Below are positions 34,845 to 44,316 of a stretch of DNA of 64,000 bases, one piece after another. The translations under genes were made by a program, and so were the position numbers. Source of the DNA: Pseudomonadota bacterium (GTDB taxonomy: Bacteria > Pseudomonadota > Gammaproteobacteria > UBA9214); assembly GCA_041395565.1 (NCBI GenBank), contig JAWLAI010000005.1, positions 124,001-188,000 of the forward strand, in the 5' to 3' direction. The notes below the pieces were generated by a model. That model ran no database searches and was not told the origin of the DNA. It saw nothing but the letters and a program-made list of their open reading frames with translations. Numbering within the stretch: position 1 is the first letter of the stretch; each line of letters begins with the position of its first letter.

Positions 34845-35219
34845 ATGAACGACCGCAAGCGTTCAGCCTGCCCAGTGGCCTGTACCCTGGATCTGCTGGG
34901 GGACAAATGGACCCTGCTCGTGATACGCGACCTGCTGCTGGGCCGGCATACCTACAAGGAACTGCAGGCGGCACCGGAACGGATCCCCAGCAATATCCTG
35001 GCGAACCGGCTCAAGCGGCTGGAGCGCGAAGGCATCCTCAGCAAGACGCTGTACCAGGAACGACCGCCCCGCTACGCCTATCATCTGACCGCCAAGGGGC
35101 TGGACCTGGGGCCGGTGTTGCAGGCCATGCTGACCTGGGGCAGCACCCACGTGCCCGGCACCATGAGCAGGGAGGAGGTGCAGGCGCTGTTCGCGCGGCA
35201 GGGCCGGGATCTCGCCTGA
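34845..35219 (+). CDS. HxlR-family transcriptional regulator
   Basis: 124 residues. Winged helix with the family start CPVACTLDLLGDKWTLLVIR, recognition region RIPSNILANRLKRLEREGIL and wing RPPRYAYHLTAKG. The N-terminal Cys is often redox- or electrophile-sensing in this family. Divergent from GST-MAPEG across 111 bp; probably controls that unit and itself. Confidence 0.9.
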   Translation: MNDRKRSACPVACTLDLLGDKWTLLVIRDLLLGRHTYKELQAAPERIPSNILANRLKRLEREGILSKTLYQERPPRYAYHLTAKGLDLGPVLQAMLTWGSTHVPGTMSREEVQALFARQGRDLA

Positions 35220-35316
35220 CCGGATTGCGCCGTCGCACCAGGCGACGCCCCGGTGTCTGTACGCAGGCACCATATTTTGTATTATTGCCGGCAGCACAGA
35301 GGGGGACTGCCGAATC

Positions 35317-35964
35317 ATGCATGCCAGCGCCAGTTGTCGCTACAGCTTCCTCCGGCTGCTGCTGGCGCACTGCCTGTTCCTGACCGCACTGCCGCTCTGC
35401 CACGCTGCCGACACACCCGGCCCGACGCTCGCGGATGTCGACACGATCACCATCCTGCCGGTCGCCTTCCCTGCCGGCCAGACCGCCGCGGACAGGTCGG
35501 AAAACCTCGACAGCCTGTACGGCACGCTCGACGACTACATCTACAAGGCACTGCTGCGGAAACTGGCGCTGAAAGGCTACGTGCTCGACCGCCCCAGACA
35601 GTGGTCCGTTCCCGCCGACTGGTCGGTAGAAACGCTGCAGCAGCTGACGCCACAGGCACTCGCAGCGCTCGCACCGGCTTCCGCCAGCTATGTCGCATAC
35701 CTGTTCGTCGAACAGGTCGATTCATCCTACGAAGTGGTGCACTCGGCCGGCTACGCGACGGTCTCGGCCATGATACTGCAGCGCGAGAGCGGCGCCGTCG
35801 TCTGGCAGCGCGGCGGCACCGGCTCGCATTCAGAGCACATCCTGCAGATTTTCAATCCGCTCAGCGGGCCCATCGGCATGCTGCTAACACCGGACAAGCA
35901 TGCCGCCATCGAGGACGCATTCGGAAAACTCTTCGCCGAGCTGCCGGAACATAACTACGACTGA
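35317..35964 (+). CDS. Exported protein, first of a three-gene lipoprotein cluster
   Basis: 215 residues. Signal peptide (LLLAHCLFLTALPLCHA) and a compact domain with VDTITILPVAFPAG at its start and VAYLFVEQVDSS, as in small periplasmic lipoproteins of the DUF799/DUF4136 type, though no family is certain. GGGGGA lies about 10 nt before the ATG. Followed after 24 bp and 22 bp by two further envelope genes. Confidence 0.65.
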   Translation: MHASASCRYSFLRLLLAHCLFLTALPLCHAADTPGPTLADVDTITILPVAFPAGQTAADRSENLDSLYGTLDDYIYKALLRKLALKGYVLDRPRQWSVPADWSVETLQQLTPQALAALAPASASYVAYLFVEQVDSSYEVVHSAGYATVSAMILQRESGAVVWQRGGTGSHSEHILQIFNPLSGPIGMLLTPDKHAAIEDAFGKLFAELPEHNYD

Positions 35965-35988
35965 CCCACGACTCGACTTTGGGGGGGA

Positions 35989-36534
35989 ATGATGACAGCA
36001 CGTGGATACCGCCACACGGCCCGTCTTCTGTTGGCAGGAATTGCCATCGCCGTTGCCGCCTGCAGCATCAAGACCGAGGGGCTGATACCCGACCGTCCGG
36101 TCGCGGTGACACGCCAGATCGACAAGACCGTCAGAGTGATGGAGGTCGCGGGCGGACACGCCTCGAAGTTCGGCCGCGAGGCCTATATCACCAACACGCA
36201 GTACCAGGAGGCGTTGTACCGGACACTGGCCGATTCGCTCCTCTTCTCCCGCGTGGTCGACTCCGGTGACGCGGACTGGAATCTGCACAGCGAAATCATC
36301 ACCATCACCACGGAGGCCGGCATCAGCCCCACCTACGCGATCGTGGTGCAATACTGGCTCGTCGACCCGCGCACCGGCGAGGAGATCTGGCGTAAGGGCA
36401 TCAACACGCGCCACCACGTGGAGTGGAACGAAGCCGTGGCCGGCGGTACGCGCGTTATCATGGCGGTCGAGGGCGCAACCAAAAAGAATCTGACGCAACT
36501 CGTGCAGGCTCTGGCAAGCGCCAACCTGCCCTAG
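35989..36534 (+). CDS. Lipoprotein of unknown function
   Basis: 181 residues with lipobox VAAC (LLLAGIAIAVAAC). The domain RTLADSLLFSRVV ... WNLHSEIITITTEAG ... IVVQYWLVDPRTGEEIWRKG resembles small lipoproteins that accompany envelope stress or secretion systems. A run of seven G precedes the start; a second ATG follows at once. Middle gene of the cluster. Confidence 0.7.
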   Translation: MMTARGYRHTARLLLAGIAIAVAACSIKTEGLIPDRPVAVTRQIDKTVRVMEVAGGHASKFGREAYITNTQYQEALYRTLADSLLFSRVVDSGDADWNLHSEIITITTEAGISPTYAIVVQYWLVDPRTGEEIWRKGINTRHHVEWNEAVAGGTRVIMAVEGATKKNLTQLVQALASANLP

Positions 36535-36556
36535 CCCGCGCAAGGGAGGCCGGAAC

Positions 36557-37243
36557 ATGGATGCACGGCAACGGCGAAGACGGCGCAGCGGGACGCGAGC
36601 CCGCCGCCTGCGCCGGCGTATCCGCAGATACCGCCTGCTCGGCTTCTCCGTGGCCGCGCTGCTGGCCGGAACCGCCCTCTGGTCCTGCTCCACCAGCCCG
36701 CCGCACAACCTGCACGACAGCTGCGATATCTTCGACGACAAGGGTGGCTGGTACAAGGACGCCAAGCGTGCCTACCAGCGCTGGGGTGTACCGATCCACG
36801 TGCAACTCGCGATCATCTACCAGGAATCAAAATTCGTGGACGACGCCAAGCCGCCGCGCGACTATCTGCTGTGGGTCATCCCCTGGGGACGCGTGTCCTC
36901 CGCCTACGGCTACGCCCAGGCCAAGGACGAAACCTGGAACTGGTACCGGAAGAAATCCGGCAACCGTTTCGCGGACCGTGACGACTTCGCCGATGCCGTC
37001 GATTTCATCGCCTGGTACGGCAATATGAGCCACGCCATGCTGGGTATTTCCAAATGGGACGCCTACCACCAGTACCTAGCCTATCACGAGGGTCAGGGCG
37101 GCTACAAGCGCAGGACCTACAACAGCAAGCCCTGGCTGCTGCAGGTTGCCCGCCAGGTGGACAGCCGCGCCAAGGAATATCACACCCAGCTGGCACGCTG
37201 CGAAGACGATCTCGACAGCAGCTGGAGCCTGTGGCCGTTCTGA
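36557..37243 (+). CDS. Lytic-transglycosylase-like lipoprotein
   Basis: 228 residues. Very basic N terminus, then a lipoprotein signal (LLAGTALWSC). The mature part has an SLT-like fold: VPIHVQLAIIYQESKFVDD with the catalytic-type Glu in QESKF, then SSAYGYAQAKDETWNWY and YHEGQGGY. It should cut or bind murein at the membrane. AAGGGAGG precedes the ATG. Last gene of the cluster. Confidence 0.75.
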   Translation: MDARQRRRRRSGTRARRLRRRIRRYRLLGFSVAALLAGTALWSCSTSPPHNLHDSCDIFDDKGGWYKDAKRAYQRWGVPIHVQLAIIYQESKFVDDAKPPRDYLLWVIPWGRVSSAYGYAQAKDETWNWYRKKSGNRFADRDDFADAVDFIAWYGNMSHAMLGISKWDAYHQYLAYHEGQGGYKRRTYNSKPWLLQVARQVDSRAKEYHTQLARCEDDLDSSWSLWPF

Positions 37244-37330
37244 GGGCGGAGCAGCGCAGCCAGCGGCTGCCCGCACCTGCGGCAAGGTGCACTGCACTGA
37301 CCGGTGACAGCGCGTGGCGGTGACTACCGC

Positions 37331-38119
37331 TCACTCGCGACCGCCCTGATCGCGCAGCAGGCGCGCTGCCGGATCCTGCCGGTAGTACTGCACCAGTTGC
37401 GCGTACACGGCCGGATAGGCGGCATGCAGCAGCTGCGGGGCCTCGAAGAAGTATTCACTGAACACGGCGAAGCACTCGGCGGGCGATTCGGCCGCATAGG
37501 CGTCGAGCGGCGTATCGAGGTCATGCGCGAGGCGTCGGTGCATATCCTCGTAGGCACGGGTGAAGGCGGCGGTCCAGTCAGCCATCGACATATCGCGATG
37601 CAAGGGCGGAAACCCGTTCACCCTGCCGTTGCGCATGTCCAACTTGTGCGCGCACTCGTGGATCACCACGTTGTAGCCTTCCCCGGCGGACTGCGCATGT
37701 ACGTCGGCCAGCGAGATCACGAGCGGGCCGCGCTCCCATGCCTCCCCCGCGCGCAGGTCGCGCCCGCTGTGCACGAGGCCCGTTTCGTCCTCTTCCTCGA
37801 ATTCGACGATGAATTCGTCCGGGTAGACGATCACGGTGGCCCATTCGTCGTAGAGCCCGAACCCGAGATTCAGGACCGGCAGGCAGGCACTGACCGCGAT
37901 GAGCAACCGGTCCGATGGCGCCACCGCGCCGCCAGCGGCCGCCTCGAACACCTTTTCATGCAGGAACAGGGTCACCAGCCGGCGCAGCCGTTCCCGCTCC
38001 GCATGGTTCAGGCCACGACAGGCAGGCACGTACCCAAGCATGGCGCCGAAGTCGACTCCGGAAACCAGGTGCTCACCCAGGTAGCGTTCGCGCCGCCAGC
38101 GCTTAAACCAGGCGAGCAT
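37331..38119 (-). CDS. mtfA: MtfA-family zinc peptidase
   Basis: 262 residues. In E. coli MtfA is a cytosolic aminopeptidase that binds the repressor Mlc (DgsA). Metal site HECAH at 154-158 (VVIHECAHKLDM) with the distal Glu in ESPAECFAVFSEYFFE. Length and the N-terminal YLGEHLVS..VPACRGL fit the family. No ptsG or mlc nearby. Confidence 0.88.
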   Translation of the reverse strand: MLAWFKRWRRERYLGEHLVSGVDFGAMLGYVPACRGLNHAERERLRRLVTLFLHEKVFEAAAGGAVAPSDRLLIAVSACLPVLNLGFGLYDEWATVIVYPDEFIVEFEEEDETGLVHSGRDLRAGEAWERGPLVISLADVHAQSAGEGYNVVIHECAHKLDMRNGRVNGFPPLHRDMSMADWTAAFTRAYEDMHRRLAHDLDTPLDAYAAESPAECFAVFSEYFFEAPQLLHAAYPAVYAQLVQYYRQDPAARLLRDQGGRE

Positions 38120-38239
38120 GGCACCACTTCACGACCCGGCACCACCGGATACACATGAGACAACGCTCCCCCCGCATGACCGAGCCGCAGGGCGGCGGCA
38201 TAGGTCTGTCATCAGACTACCCCACCCTGTTCAGCACGG

Positions 38240-38255
38240 TGGCACGGGCTGCGCC
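38240..38255 (+). promoter_or_regulatory. Possible sigma-54-like -24 element
   Basis: TGGCACG matches the -24 consensus perfectly and GC is correctly spaced at -12, but the -12 TT is absent (GCGCC). It lies about 130 bp before the second 32-residue ORF, similar to the arrangement at 13896. Weak alone. Confidence 0.25.
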
Positions 38256-38384
38256 ACAGTCCGCGCCGCACCATGCCTGCCACGGGCGCAGCTGCCCGGC
38301 TGTTGCGCAATCGTCGCAACCGCACTCAAGTCGGCGGACCGCCGGCCGATGATGGCTTGTCTGGAAATGTGGGGGGACATTTCT

Positions 38385-38483
38385 GTGATCAGGAATATCT
38401 GCGCAGGTGTCTGTGCCGGCATGATGCTCATCATGGCGGCAACACCGGTCGTCATACTCTTCGTCGAACACGCCATCTTCTAG
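38385..38483 (+). CDS. 32-residue single-helix membrane protein (paralogue of 14066-14164)
   Basis: GTG at 38385 preceded by GGGGGGA with 7-8 nt spacing. MIRNICAGVC, then one helix (GMMLIMAATPVVILFV) and EHAIF. Same length as, and ungapped alignment with, the ORF at 14066: M1 I2 R3, I5, C10, I16, A18, P21, I24 L25 and A30 are identical. Upstream in-frame ATGs (38349, 38352, 38367) lack comparable sites. Function unknown. Confidence 0.5.
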   Translation: MIRNICAGVCAGMMLIMAATPVVILFVEHAIF

Positions 38484-38634
38484 GCGAACGGGCGGGTGCA
38501 TGTCCCGCACGCGCGCGTGGCGCATAGACCTGGAGCACCGCGCGCCGGGGCTGCTCCCTGCGCGCCGCCGCAAGACAGCGGAAAGCGCGCACCACCGGAA
38601 CGCCTGCCGTGCATCATCCCGGCGCCGGCGCTCC

Positions 38635-39714
38635 TCAGAACAGCGCCTGCTGCGCTGCTGCGCCAGGCCGCCTGAAGTGCCGGGTCTCGAGCGCCGGCAG
38701 CGCTTGGAATCCCAGGCGCTTCCGCGCCAACGCAAAACGCCGGGCCAGCATGTCCGCATAAGCGCCGCCACCGGTCATCCGGGTGCCGAAGCGGGCAGCG
38801 TAGAGCTTGCCGCCATGCGCCTCGGACATGCGCCGGAACACGTGCTGCGCCATGCCCGGCCGGTACGCCTCCAGCCACTCCCGGAACAGATCCTTGATTT
38901 CATGGGGCATGCGCAACAGTACATAACCGGCATCCTGCGCACCGGCCTCCCGCGCCGTCCCGAGCAGGGTTTCGAGTTCGCCGTCCGTAAGTACCGGGAT
39001 CAGCGGCGCGACGAGGACGCTGACCGGTACCCCGGCCGCTGCCAGGGTGCGCATGGTCTGCAGGCGACGCTGCGGTGTGGCGGCGCGCGGTTCCATGCTG
39101 CGCGCGAGTTCGCCCTGCAGGGTGGTGAGGGAGACGGCAACCTGAACCAGCCCCTTCTGCGCCATCGCCGCCAGGAGCTCGATATCCCGCTCGATCAGGG
39201 CCGACTTGGTCACCACCGAGCAGGGATGGTCGCAGTCGTGCAGAACCTGCAGCAGCTGCCGGGTGATCCGCAGCCGTCGCTCGACCGGTTGCCAGCCGTC
39301 GGTATTGATGCCGAGCGCGATGGGTCGACAGCGATAGCCGGGGCGCGCCAGTTCCGCCGCCAGCAGTCTGCCGGCGTCGGGCTTGCAGAACAGGCGTGTT
39401 TCGAAATCCAGGCCGGGCGACAGTCCCAGCCAGGCATGCGAGGGGCGGGCGAAACAGTAGACACAGCCATGCTCGCAGCCGCGATACGGATTGACCGACA
39501 GCTCGAAGGGGACATCCGGCGAGGTATTGCGCGTAATGAGCGTGCGTGCCGTATCCCGGCACACACGCGTGCGGTTCGCTGCGGCGGATTCGGTCTCTTC
39601 CGCACGCCACCAGCCGTCATCGACCGGCACCTGCCGGCAGGTTTCGAAGCGCGAGGCGTGATTGCTGAGCGCACCGCGCCCCTTCCCTGCCCGAAACGGT
39701 ATCTCGTCCTCCAC
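38635..39714 (-). CDS. Radical SAM protein, PA0069/Rv2578c-like family
   Basis: 359 residues from GTG at 39714, which follows GGAG by 6 nt. The cluster motif CEHGCVYC at about 80-87 (CxxxCxxC) binds the [4Fe-4S] that cleaves SAM. KGRGALSNHASRFE near the start and VNPYRGCEHGCVYCFARPSH are characteristic, related to DNA spore-photoproduct-lyase-like proteins. The frame is open further upstream (to 39825) but that extension is unconserved in character. Substrate unknown. Confidence 0.88.
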   Translation of the reverse strand: MEDEIPFRAGKGRGALSNHASRFETCRQVPVDDGWWRAEETESAAANRTRVCRDTARTLITRNTSPDVPFELSVNPYRGCEHGCVYCFARPSHAWLGLSPGLDFETRLFCKPDAGRLLAAELARPGYRCRPIALGINTDGWQPVERRLRITRQLLQVLHDCDHPCSVVTKSALIERDIELLAAMAQKGLVQVAVSLTTLQGELARSMEPRAATPQRRLQTMRTLAAAGVPVSVLVAPLIPVLTDGELETLLGTAREAGAQDAGYVLLRMPHEIKDLFREWLEAYRPGMAQHVFRRMSEAHGGKLYAARFGTRMTGGGAYADMLARRFALARKRLGFQALPALETRHFRRPGAAAQQALF

Positions 39715-39878
39715 CGCATGCTCCGTGTGCAACAGCCAAGAACCGGTGTACAGTAGCACAGCGCGCCAGGACTGGTATCCCGACGCCGCAGCAAGGAATA
39801 CGTCAATCAGCGCGCCGCGGCACATCCTCCCGGCTTGCGCCCGGATGAACCGCCGCCGTCAGCACAGGTGAAACCACG

Positions 39879-40199
39879 ATGAGAGCGCAACCGGGACCCG
39901 GAGTCGCCGCCCTGTTACTCGCCCTGCTCGGGCATGGCACTCACGCCGCGGGCATCGATCTGGACTGCGAGACCCGGTCACGGCAGACGCTCGAACGTCT
40001 GGATGCCGCGGGCCTGCTGAACCGGGACGAACCCGACCGGCAGCGGGCGCTCGCCGTCATCCTGGAACAGTGCCGCGGCACCGAGGCCACGGCCCGGCAG
40101 CAGCACGAGACCGGCAAGCAGGAGGCGCTCGACAATTGGTTCTTCGAGCAGCATACCGAGAAGGAAGGGAACAGGCGCCTGCAGCGGCTGAAGCGCTGA
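39879..40199 (+). CDS. Small exported protein of unknown function
   Basis: 106 residues: signal peptide (VAALLLALLGHGTHAAG), then a charged helical mature part with two Cys (DCET, EQCRG) and a basic tail. No family recognised. Convergent with the kinase gene. Confidence 0.55.
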   Translation: MRAQPGPGVAALLLALLGHGTHAAGIDLDCETRSRQTLERLDAAGLLNRDEPDRQRALAVILEQCRGTEATARQQHETGKQEALDNWFFEQHTEKEGNRRLQRLKR

Positions 40200-40218
40200 G
40201 CTCGACCCGCCGGGTCGT

Positions 40219-42087
40219 TCAACACGCCGACTGGACGGCCTGCGACAGCTGCCTGTTGATCAAGGCCAGCAGTTCGTCCGCGGCAACCGGTTTGCGGATC
40301 ACCTCGAGGCGATCCTGCCTGGCCTCCTGCTGTATCCGCGGGGAGATATCGCCGGTGAGGATGATGCCGGGGATCGCGGCCTGCGTGAGTTCCCGCACGC
40401 CGCGCATCACGTCGATCCCGGACCGGTTCATGGGCAAGCGGTAATCGGCGATAACCAGATCCGGCACGACCGCAAGCGCCTGACACTGCCGGTATGCCTC
40501 CTCGATATCCGCCGCGGCATGGACTCGGAAATCGTAGAGTTCCAGCATGTCGCGCATGGCCTCGCGTACTGCCCGCTCATCCTCGACCAGCAGGATAGTC
40601 GCTTCCCGGTGGTCGTTACCGACCAGCTTGCCCGCGTTGCCTGCCTGCAGCGCCCGCACCGGCGTGGTACCGCGCGGGACCTCCACGGCAAACAGGGAAC
40701 CCTTGCCCGGGATGGACCGCACGTCGACATGATGCCCCAGGAACCGGGCCGAACGCGCGACGATCGCGAGCCCCAGCCCCCAGCCCTTGCTGCGGTCCCG
40801 GGCGGGATTGTCGAGTTGATAGAATTCCTCGAAGATCCTCTCGATCTGCTCGCGCGGGATACCGATGCCCGTATCCCAGACCTCGATGCGCAAATGCCCG
40901 CCCCGACGCCGGCATCCCAGCAGGACTCTGCCGTGTCGCGTATAGCGGATGGCGTTGGCGAGCAGATTGCGGATCATATGCTCCAGCAGTACGGGATCGC
41001 TGCGGATAACGGCGCCCGAAGATACCACGCGCAGCTCCAACCCGCTGTTGCTGGCATGGTTCATGAAGTCCAGCCGCAGCCGGTCCAGGAGCTCCGCAAT
41101 CGGAAATTCCCTGACATCGGGCGCGACTACGCCACTGTCGAGCTTGCTCACATCGAGCAACGCATCCAGCAGGCTTGCCATCACGCTGATCGTGTCGCGC
41201 AATTCCTGCACGGCCCTGGCACGGGTCGGTTCCCCGTCGGCCTGCGCGAGCACCGCTGTCAGGAACGAGATCGTCTGCAGGGGCTGACGCAGATCGTGAC
41301 TCGCGGCGACCAGGAAACGCGACTTGGCCGCGTTCGCCTCGGTAAGATCGGCCGTGCGCTCGGCGACGCGGCGTTCGAGCTGCGCGTTCAGCTTCTCGAT
41401 GCGCGCCTTTTCGGTATCCAGGTGGGCGATGAGTTCGCTGTTCTGGAACTGCAGCAGCAGGCTGCGCCTGACCGTCGCATGCATCCGCAGCGCGTTCAGT
41501 GACAGGAAGGCGAGAAACAGGAACATGGCGCCGGAGATGGTCGCCTCGGTCTTGTTCCCCGCGATCAGCATATAAGAAGCCGCAGGGACCAGCGCGGGAA
41601 GCGAGAACGAGAAGAAGGCACCCTTGACGGCGGCGAGGGATGCGACCGATCCGGCGGTCAGGCCGCAAACCCAGAGCACCGCGATCCCGATATGGAGGGT
41701 CGAGCCGCGGGGCGCGAGCAAGAGGATTACCGCATCCCAGACGATGCCGGATACCAGCGCACCGGCAATGAACCAGGCCAGCCAGTAACCGGATTGCTGC
41801 AGTCTTGCGCGTGACTGCCGGTACCTGTGCACCAGGAGGCCGCGCGAGAGCGTGGTGAGGGTGAGCACTGCGAGCCAGCCGCTCAACACCGGTGCGGGCG
41901 TGACCGACCACAGTAAGGTAGCCAGTATCAGCGCGGCGACGACGGATGCGGTCAGCGCAATGGGCAACTGGTCATACAGGACCTCGACCTGCTGCGCGCG
42001 CAGCCTGCCCGCCGCGCCAACCGACGCCGGGCGCGGACCATCTTCGCCTGCAGTGACGTGGCTGCTCTGCATCAGCTGATCCTGCAT
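40219..42087 (-). CDS. Hybrid sensor histidine kinase with multi-helix membrane input
   Basis: 622 residues. About six transmembrane helices (40-200), a coiled coil (LDTEKARIEKLNAQLERRVA), then HisKA of the SHDLRQPLQT type. HATPase: LLANAIRYTRHG, DTGIGIP, GWGLGLAIV. C-terminal receiver: ILLVEDERAVREAM, LVIADYRLPM, conserved Lys in VIRKPV. Architecture like orphan hybrid kinases of the PA-type RetS/LadS neighbourhood but without their periplasmic domain. No partner adjacent. Confidence 0.85.
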   Translation of the reverse strand: MQDQLMQSSHVTAGEDGPRPASVGAAGRLRAQQVEVLYDQLPIALTASVVAALILATLLWSVTPAPVLSGWLAVLTLTTLSRGLLVHRYRQSRARLQQSGYWLAWFIAGALVSGIVWDAVILLLAPRGSTLHIGIAVLWVCGLTAGSVASLAAVKGAFFSFSLPALVPAASYMLIAGNKTEATISGAMFLFLAFLSLNALRMHATVRRSLLLQFQNSELIAHLDTEKARIEKLNAQLERRVAERTADLTEANAAKSRFLVAASHDLRQPLQTISFLTAVLAQADGEPTRARAVQELRDTISVMASLLDALLDVSKLDSGVVAPDVREFPIAELLDRLRLDFMNHASNSGLELRVVSSGAVIRSDPVLLEHMIRNLLANAIRYTRHGRVLLGCRRRGGHLRIEVWDTGIGIPREQIERIFEEFYQLDNPARDRSKGWGLGLAIVARSARFLGHHVDVRSIPGKGSLFAVEVPRGTTPVRALQAGNAGKLVGNDHREATILLVEDERAVREAMRDMLELYDFRVHAAADIEEAYRQCQALAVVPDLVIADYRLPMNRSGIDVMRGVRELTQAAIPGIILTGDISPRIQQEARQDRLEVIRKPVAADELLALINRQLSQAVQSAC

Positions 42088-42321
42088 GAATAATCAGGAT
42101 ATTAGCACTGAACGCCGGGGCGCGCCCGCATGGACGCAGGCGCCAGTCGGCACGGCAAACAGCGAGCGCCGACAAACAGTAATACGGCTTCCCCGCTTGT
42201 GCATAACCGTGGCAAACGCGCGTTCCGGCAACGGCGACCGCGCGTCCCCGTCACGTCCGGGATACGCGTGAACGGGCGATGCATCGCCCGCAAGGCGCAC
42301 GGCATGCCTGCAGGTACGCCG

Positions 42322-42792
42322 TCACGCGTGCCCGTCTTCCACGTGCAGCACCGTGCCTGTCTCGTCCACTACGCGTACGCCGACGGGAATGCCGTCACGC
42401 ACGGCCTGGGTCACGACGCAGTAGTCCTCGAACAGGCTGAAGCAGCGCGCCAGGCGCGCGCGGTCCGCGGGAAGGCCGGCGAGTGTCAGGTCAACGTCGA
42501 TACCCATCAGGCGCAGGCGACCCTGTGCGTTGCGGCCGACGCTGCCGGTCACCGTGGCGCTGATTCCGCCCGGCGCCTGGTGACTTTTCTGCAGGCAGAA
42601 CAGCAGGCTCGCACTCAGGCAATTGGCGACACCGGCGGCGATCAGGCGCGCGGCGTTGGGTCCGGCCTGGCCGCCGAGCGGGGCTGGCTCGTCGAGCAGC
42701 AGGTCGGGGACATCGGGCCAGTCGAACCGGACCCTGAACTCGAAGTTCTCCACCTGTTCGAGGTGGAGCGTGAACTGACGGATTTCGGACAT
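42322..42792 (-). CDS. OsmC-family peroxiredoxin-like protein
   Basis: 156 residues. OsmC proteins reduce organic hydroperoxides with two Cys. Here they are in AAGVANCLSASLLFCLQK and LFEDYCVVTQAVRDGIPV, matching both positions. Start at 42792; GAGGA lies about 12 nt upstream and a perfect TATAAT is at 42841-42846 on this strand, though without a good -35. Confidence 0.85.
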   Translation of the reverse strand: MSEIRQFTLHLEQVENFEFRVRFDWPDVPDLLLDEPAPLGGQAGPNAARLIAAGVANCLSASLLFCLQKSHQAPGGISATVTGSVGRNAQGRLRLMGIDVDLTLAGLPADRARLARCFSLFEDYCVVTQAVRDGIPVGVRVVDETGTVLHVEDGHA

Positions 42793-42840
42793 GGCGGCAG
42801 GTATCCTCGGCTTGATGGAGTCAATGCTGGGTTGCGGCCG

Positions 42841-42846
42841 ATTATA
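42841..42846 (-). promoter_or_regulatory. Candidate -10 element of the OsmC gene
   Basis: Perfect TATAAT about 48 bp before the start codon; the region 17 bp upstream (CACCGG) does not match a -35. Confidence 0.35.
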
Positions 42847-43185
42847 GGGACAATTTCCGGCTGCCGGTGCCGTGCCAACCGGCAGGCAAGGGCCGGGCAG
42901 GCGGCCGCGCTCCGGTAAAATGACCGGGACAGGCGCCGAAACAAGCGGTATGCAAGGCTCAAATCCGGCCGATCTAACCGTTTCCGGCGTCCCGAAGCCG
43001 GTTCCGGTAGGATATATTGCTGACGTTGCACAGCAGCCACAGTACCGGCCACCGGGCTGCTGCAGCACCGCCCGGGCGTCGATCTACACGCCCTGATCGG
43101 GTAGGGTATCAGATTGAAGCCATAGACCCAGCGCTGTCTCCGGCCACTACACCATCCCTTCCCCGGACGACAACGGGAGCAGAAC

Positions 43186-44316
43186 ATGAGCAAACATATC
43201 GGCATCCTCACCGCGGGCGGCGACAGCCCCGGCCTCAACGCCGCGATCAGGGGCGTCGCCAGGGCGGCCCTGAAGGAATACGACATGCAGGTGATCGGCT
43301 TCCGCGACGGTTTCCGCGGCCTGGTGGAGAACCGTACCGTGCGCCTGGAAAGCAATTCGCTGGCCGGTATCCTCACCGTCGGCGGCACCATACTCGGCAC
43401 CAGCCGCGACAAGCCGCACAAGATGAAGGTGGGCGGGAAGGTACAGGACATGACCGATGTCATCGTCGAGAACTATCACGCCAACCACCTGGATGCGCTG
43501 GTCTGTCTCGGCGGCGGCGGCACCCAGAAGAACGCGTTGCAGCTGAAGCAGAAAGGCCTCAACGTGGTCACCCTGCCCAAGACGATCGACAACGATGTCT
43601 ACGGCACCGACGTCACCTTCGGGTTCGATACCGCGCTGGGCATCGCCACCGACGCCATCGACCGCCTGCACAGCACCGCGCACAGCCACCACCGGATCAT
43701 CGTGGTCGAGATCATGGGCCACCGCGCCGGCTGGCTCGCACTGGGGGCGGGTATCGCCGGCGGCGCCGACGTGATCCTGCTGCCCGAGATTCCCTACGAC
43801 ATCGACAGCATCGCCGAGGCAGTCCTGCGCCGCCGGAAGAGCGGCAGGAACTTCAGCATTGTCGCCGTCGCCGAGGGCGCGATGTCACTGGAAGAAGCAG
43901 GGGAAATGCGCGCCGCCCGGCAGCAACTCGAGGCGGCCGTCGACAGCGACGACAAGAAGTCGCGCAAGTTGGTCAAGGACAAGATCCGCAAGATGGAGGC
44001 CGGGCGCGGCGATCATGCCCTGAAGCTGGCTCACCAGCTCGAGAAGCGCACCGGGCTGGAAAGCCGCCCGACCATCCTCGGCTATCTGCAGCGCGGCGGC
44101 ACGCCGTCGGCGGCCGACCGGCTGTTGGCCACCCGCCTCGGCACCGCCTGTGCCGATATGATCCATGCAGGTATCAGCGGTGTGATGGTGGCCGCCCGCG
44201 GCGAAGGTGTCGAGGCCATGCCGCTGGAGGAGGTGGCAGGCCGCAAGAAACTGGTGCCGCTGGATCATCCCTGGTTGGTGAGTGCGCGCCGGGTCGGCAC
44301 GAGCCTGGGAGACTGA
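43186..44316 (+). CDS. 6-phosphofructokinase (PfkA family)
   Basis: 376 residues. Phosphorylates fructose 6-phosphate. GILTAGGDSPGLNAAIRG is the donor loop; PKTIDNDVYGTDVTFGF and EIMGHRAGWLAL bind sugar phosphate. At the donor-determining sites it reads GGGGT (Gly where PPi enzymes have the second Asp) and PKTIDND (Lys as in PPi enzymes), so ATP or PPi use cannot be told. The usual Asp of GGDG is Gly. About 390 bp of divergent leader separates it from OsmC. Confidence 0.88.
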   Translation: MSKHIGILTAGGDSPGLNAAIRGVARAALKEYDMQVIGFRDGFRGLVENRTVRLESNSLAGILTVGGTILGTSRDKPHKMKVGGKVQDMTDVIVENYHANHLDALVCLGGGGTQKNALQLKQKGLNVVTLPKTIDNDVYGTDVTFGFDTALGIATDAIDRLHSTAHSHHRIIVVEIMGHRAGWLALGAGIAGGADVILLPEIPYDIDSIAEAVLRRRKSGRNFSIVAVAEGAMSLEEAGEMRAARQQLEAAVDSDDKKSRKLVKDKIRKMEAGRGDHALKLAHQLEKRTGLESRPTILGYLQRGGTPSAADRLLATRLGTACADMIHAGISGVMVAARGEGVEAMPLEEVAGRKKLVPLDHPWLVSARRVGTSLGD

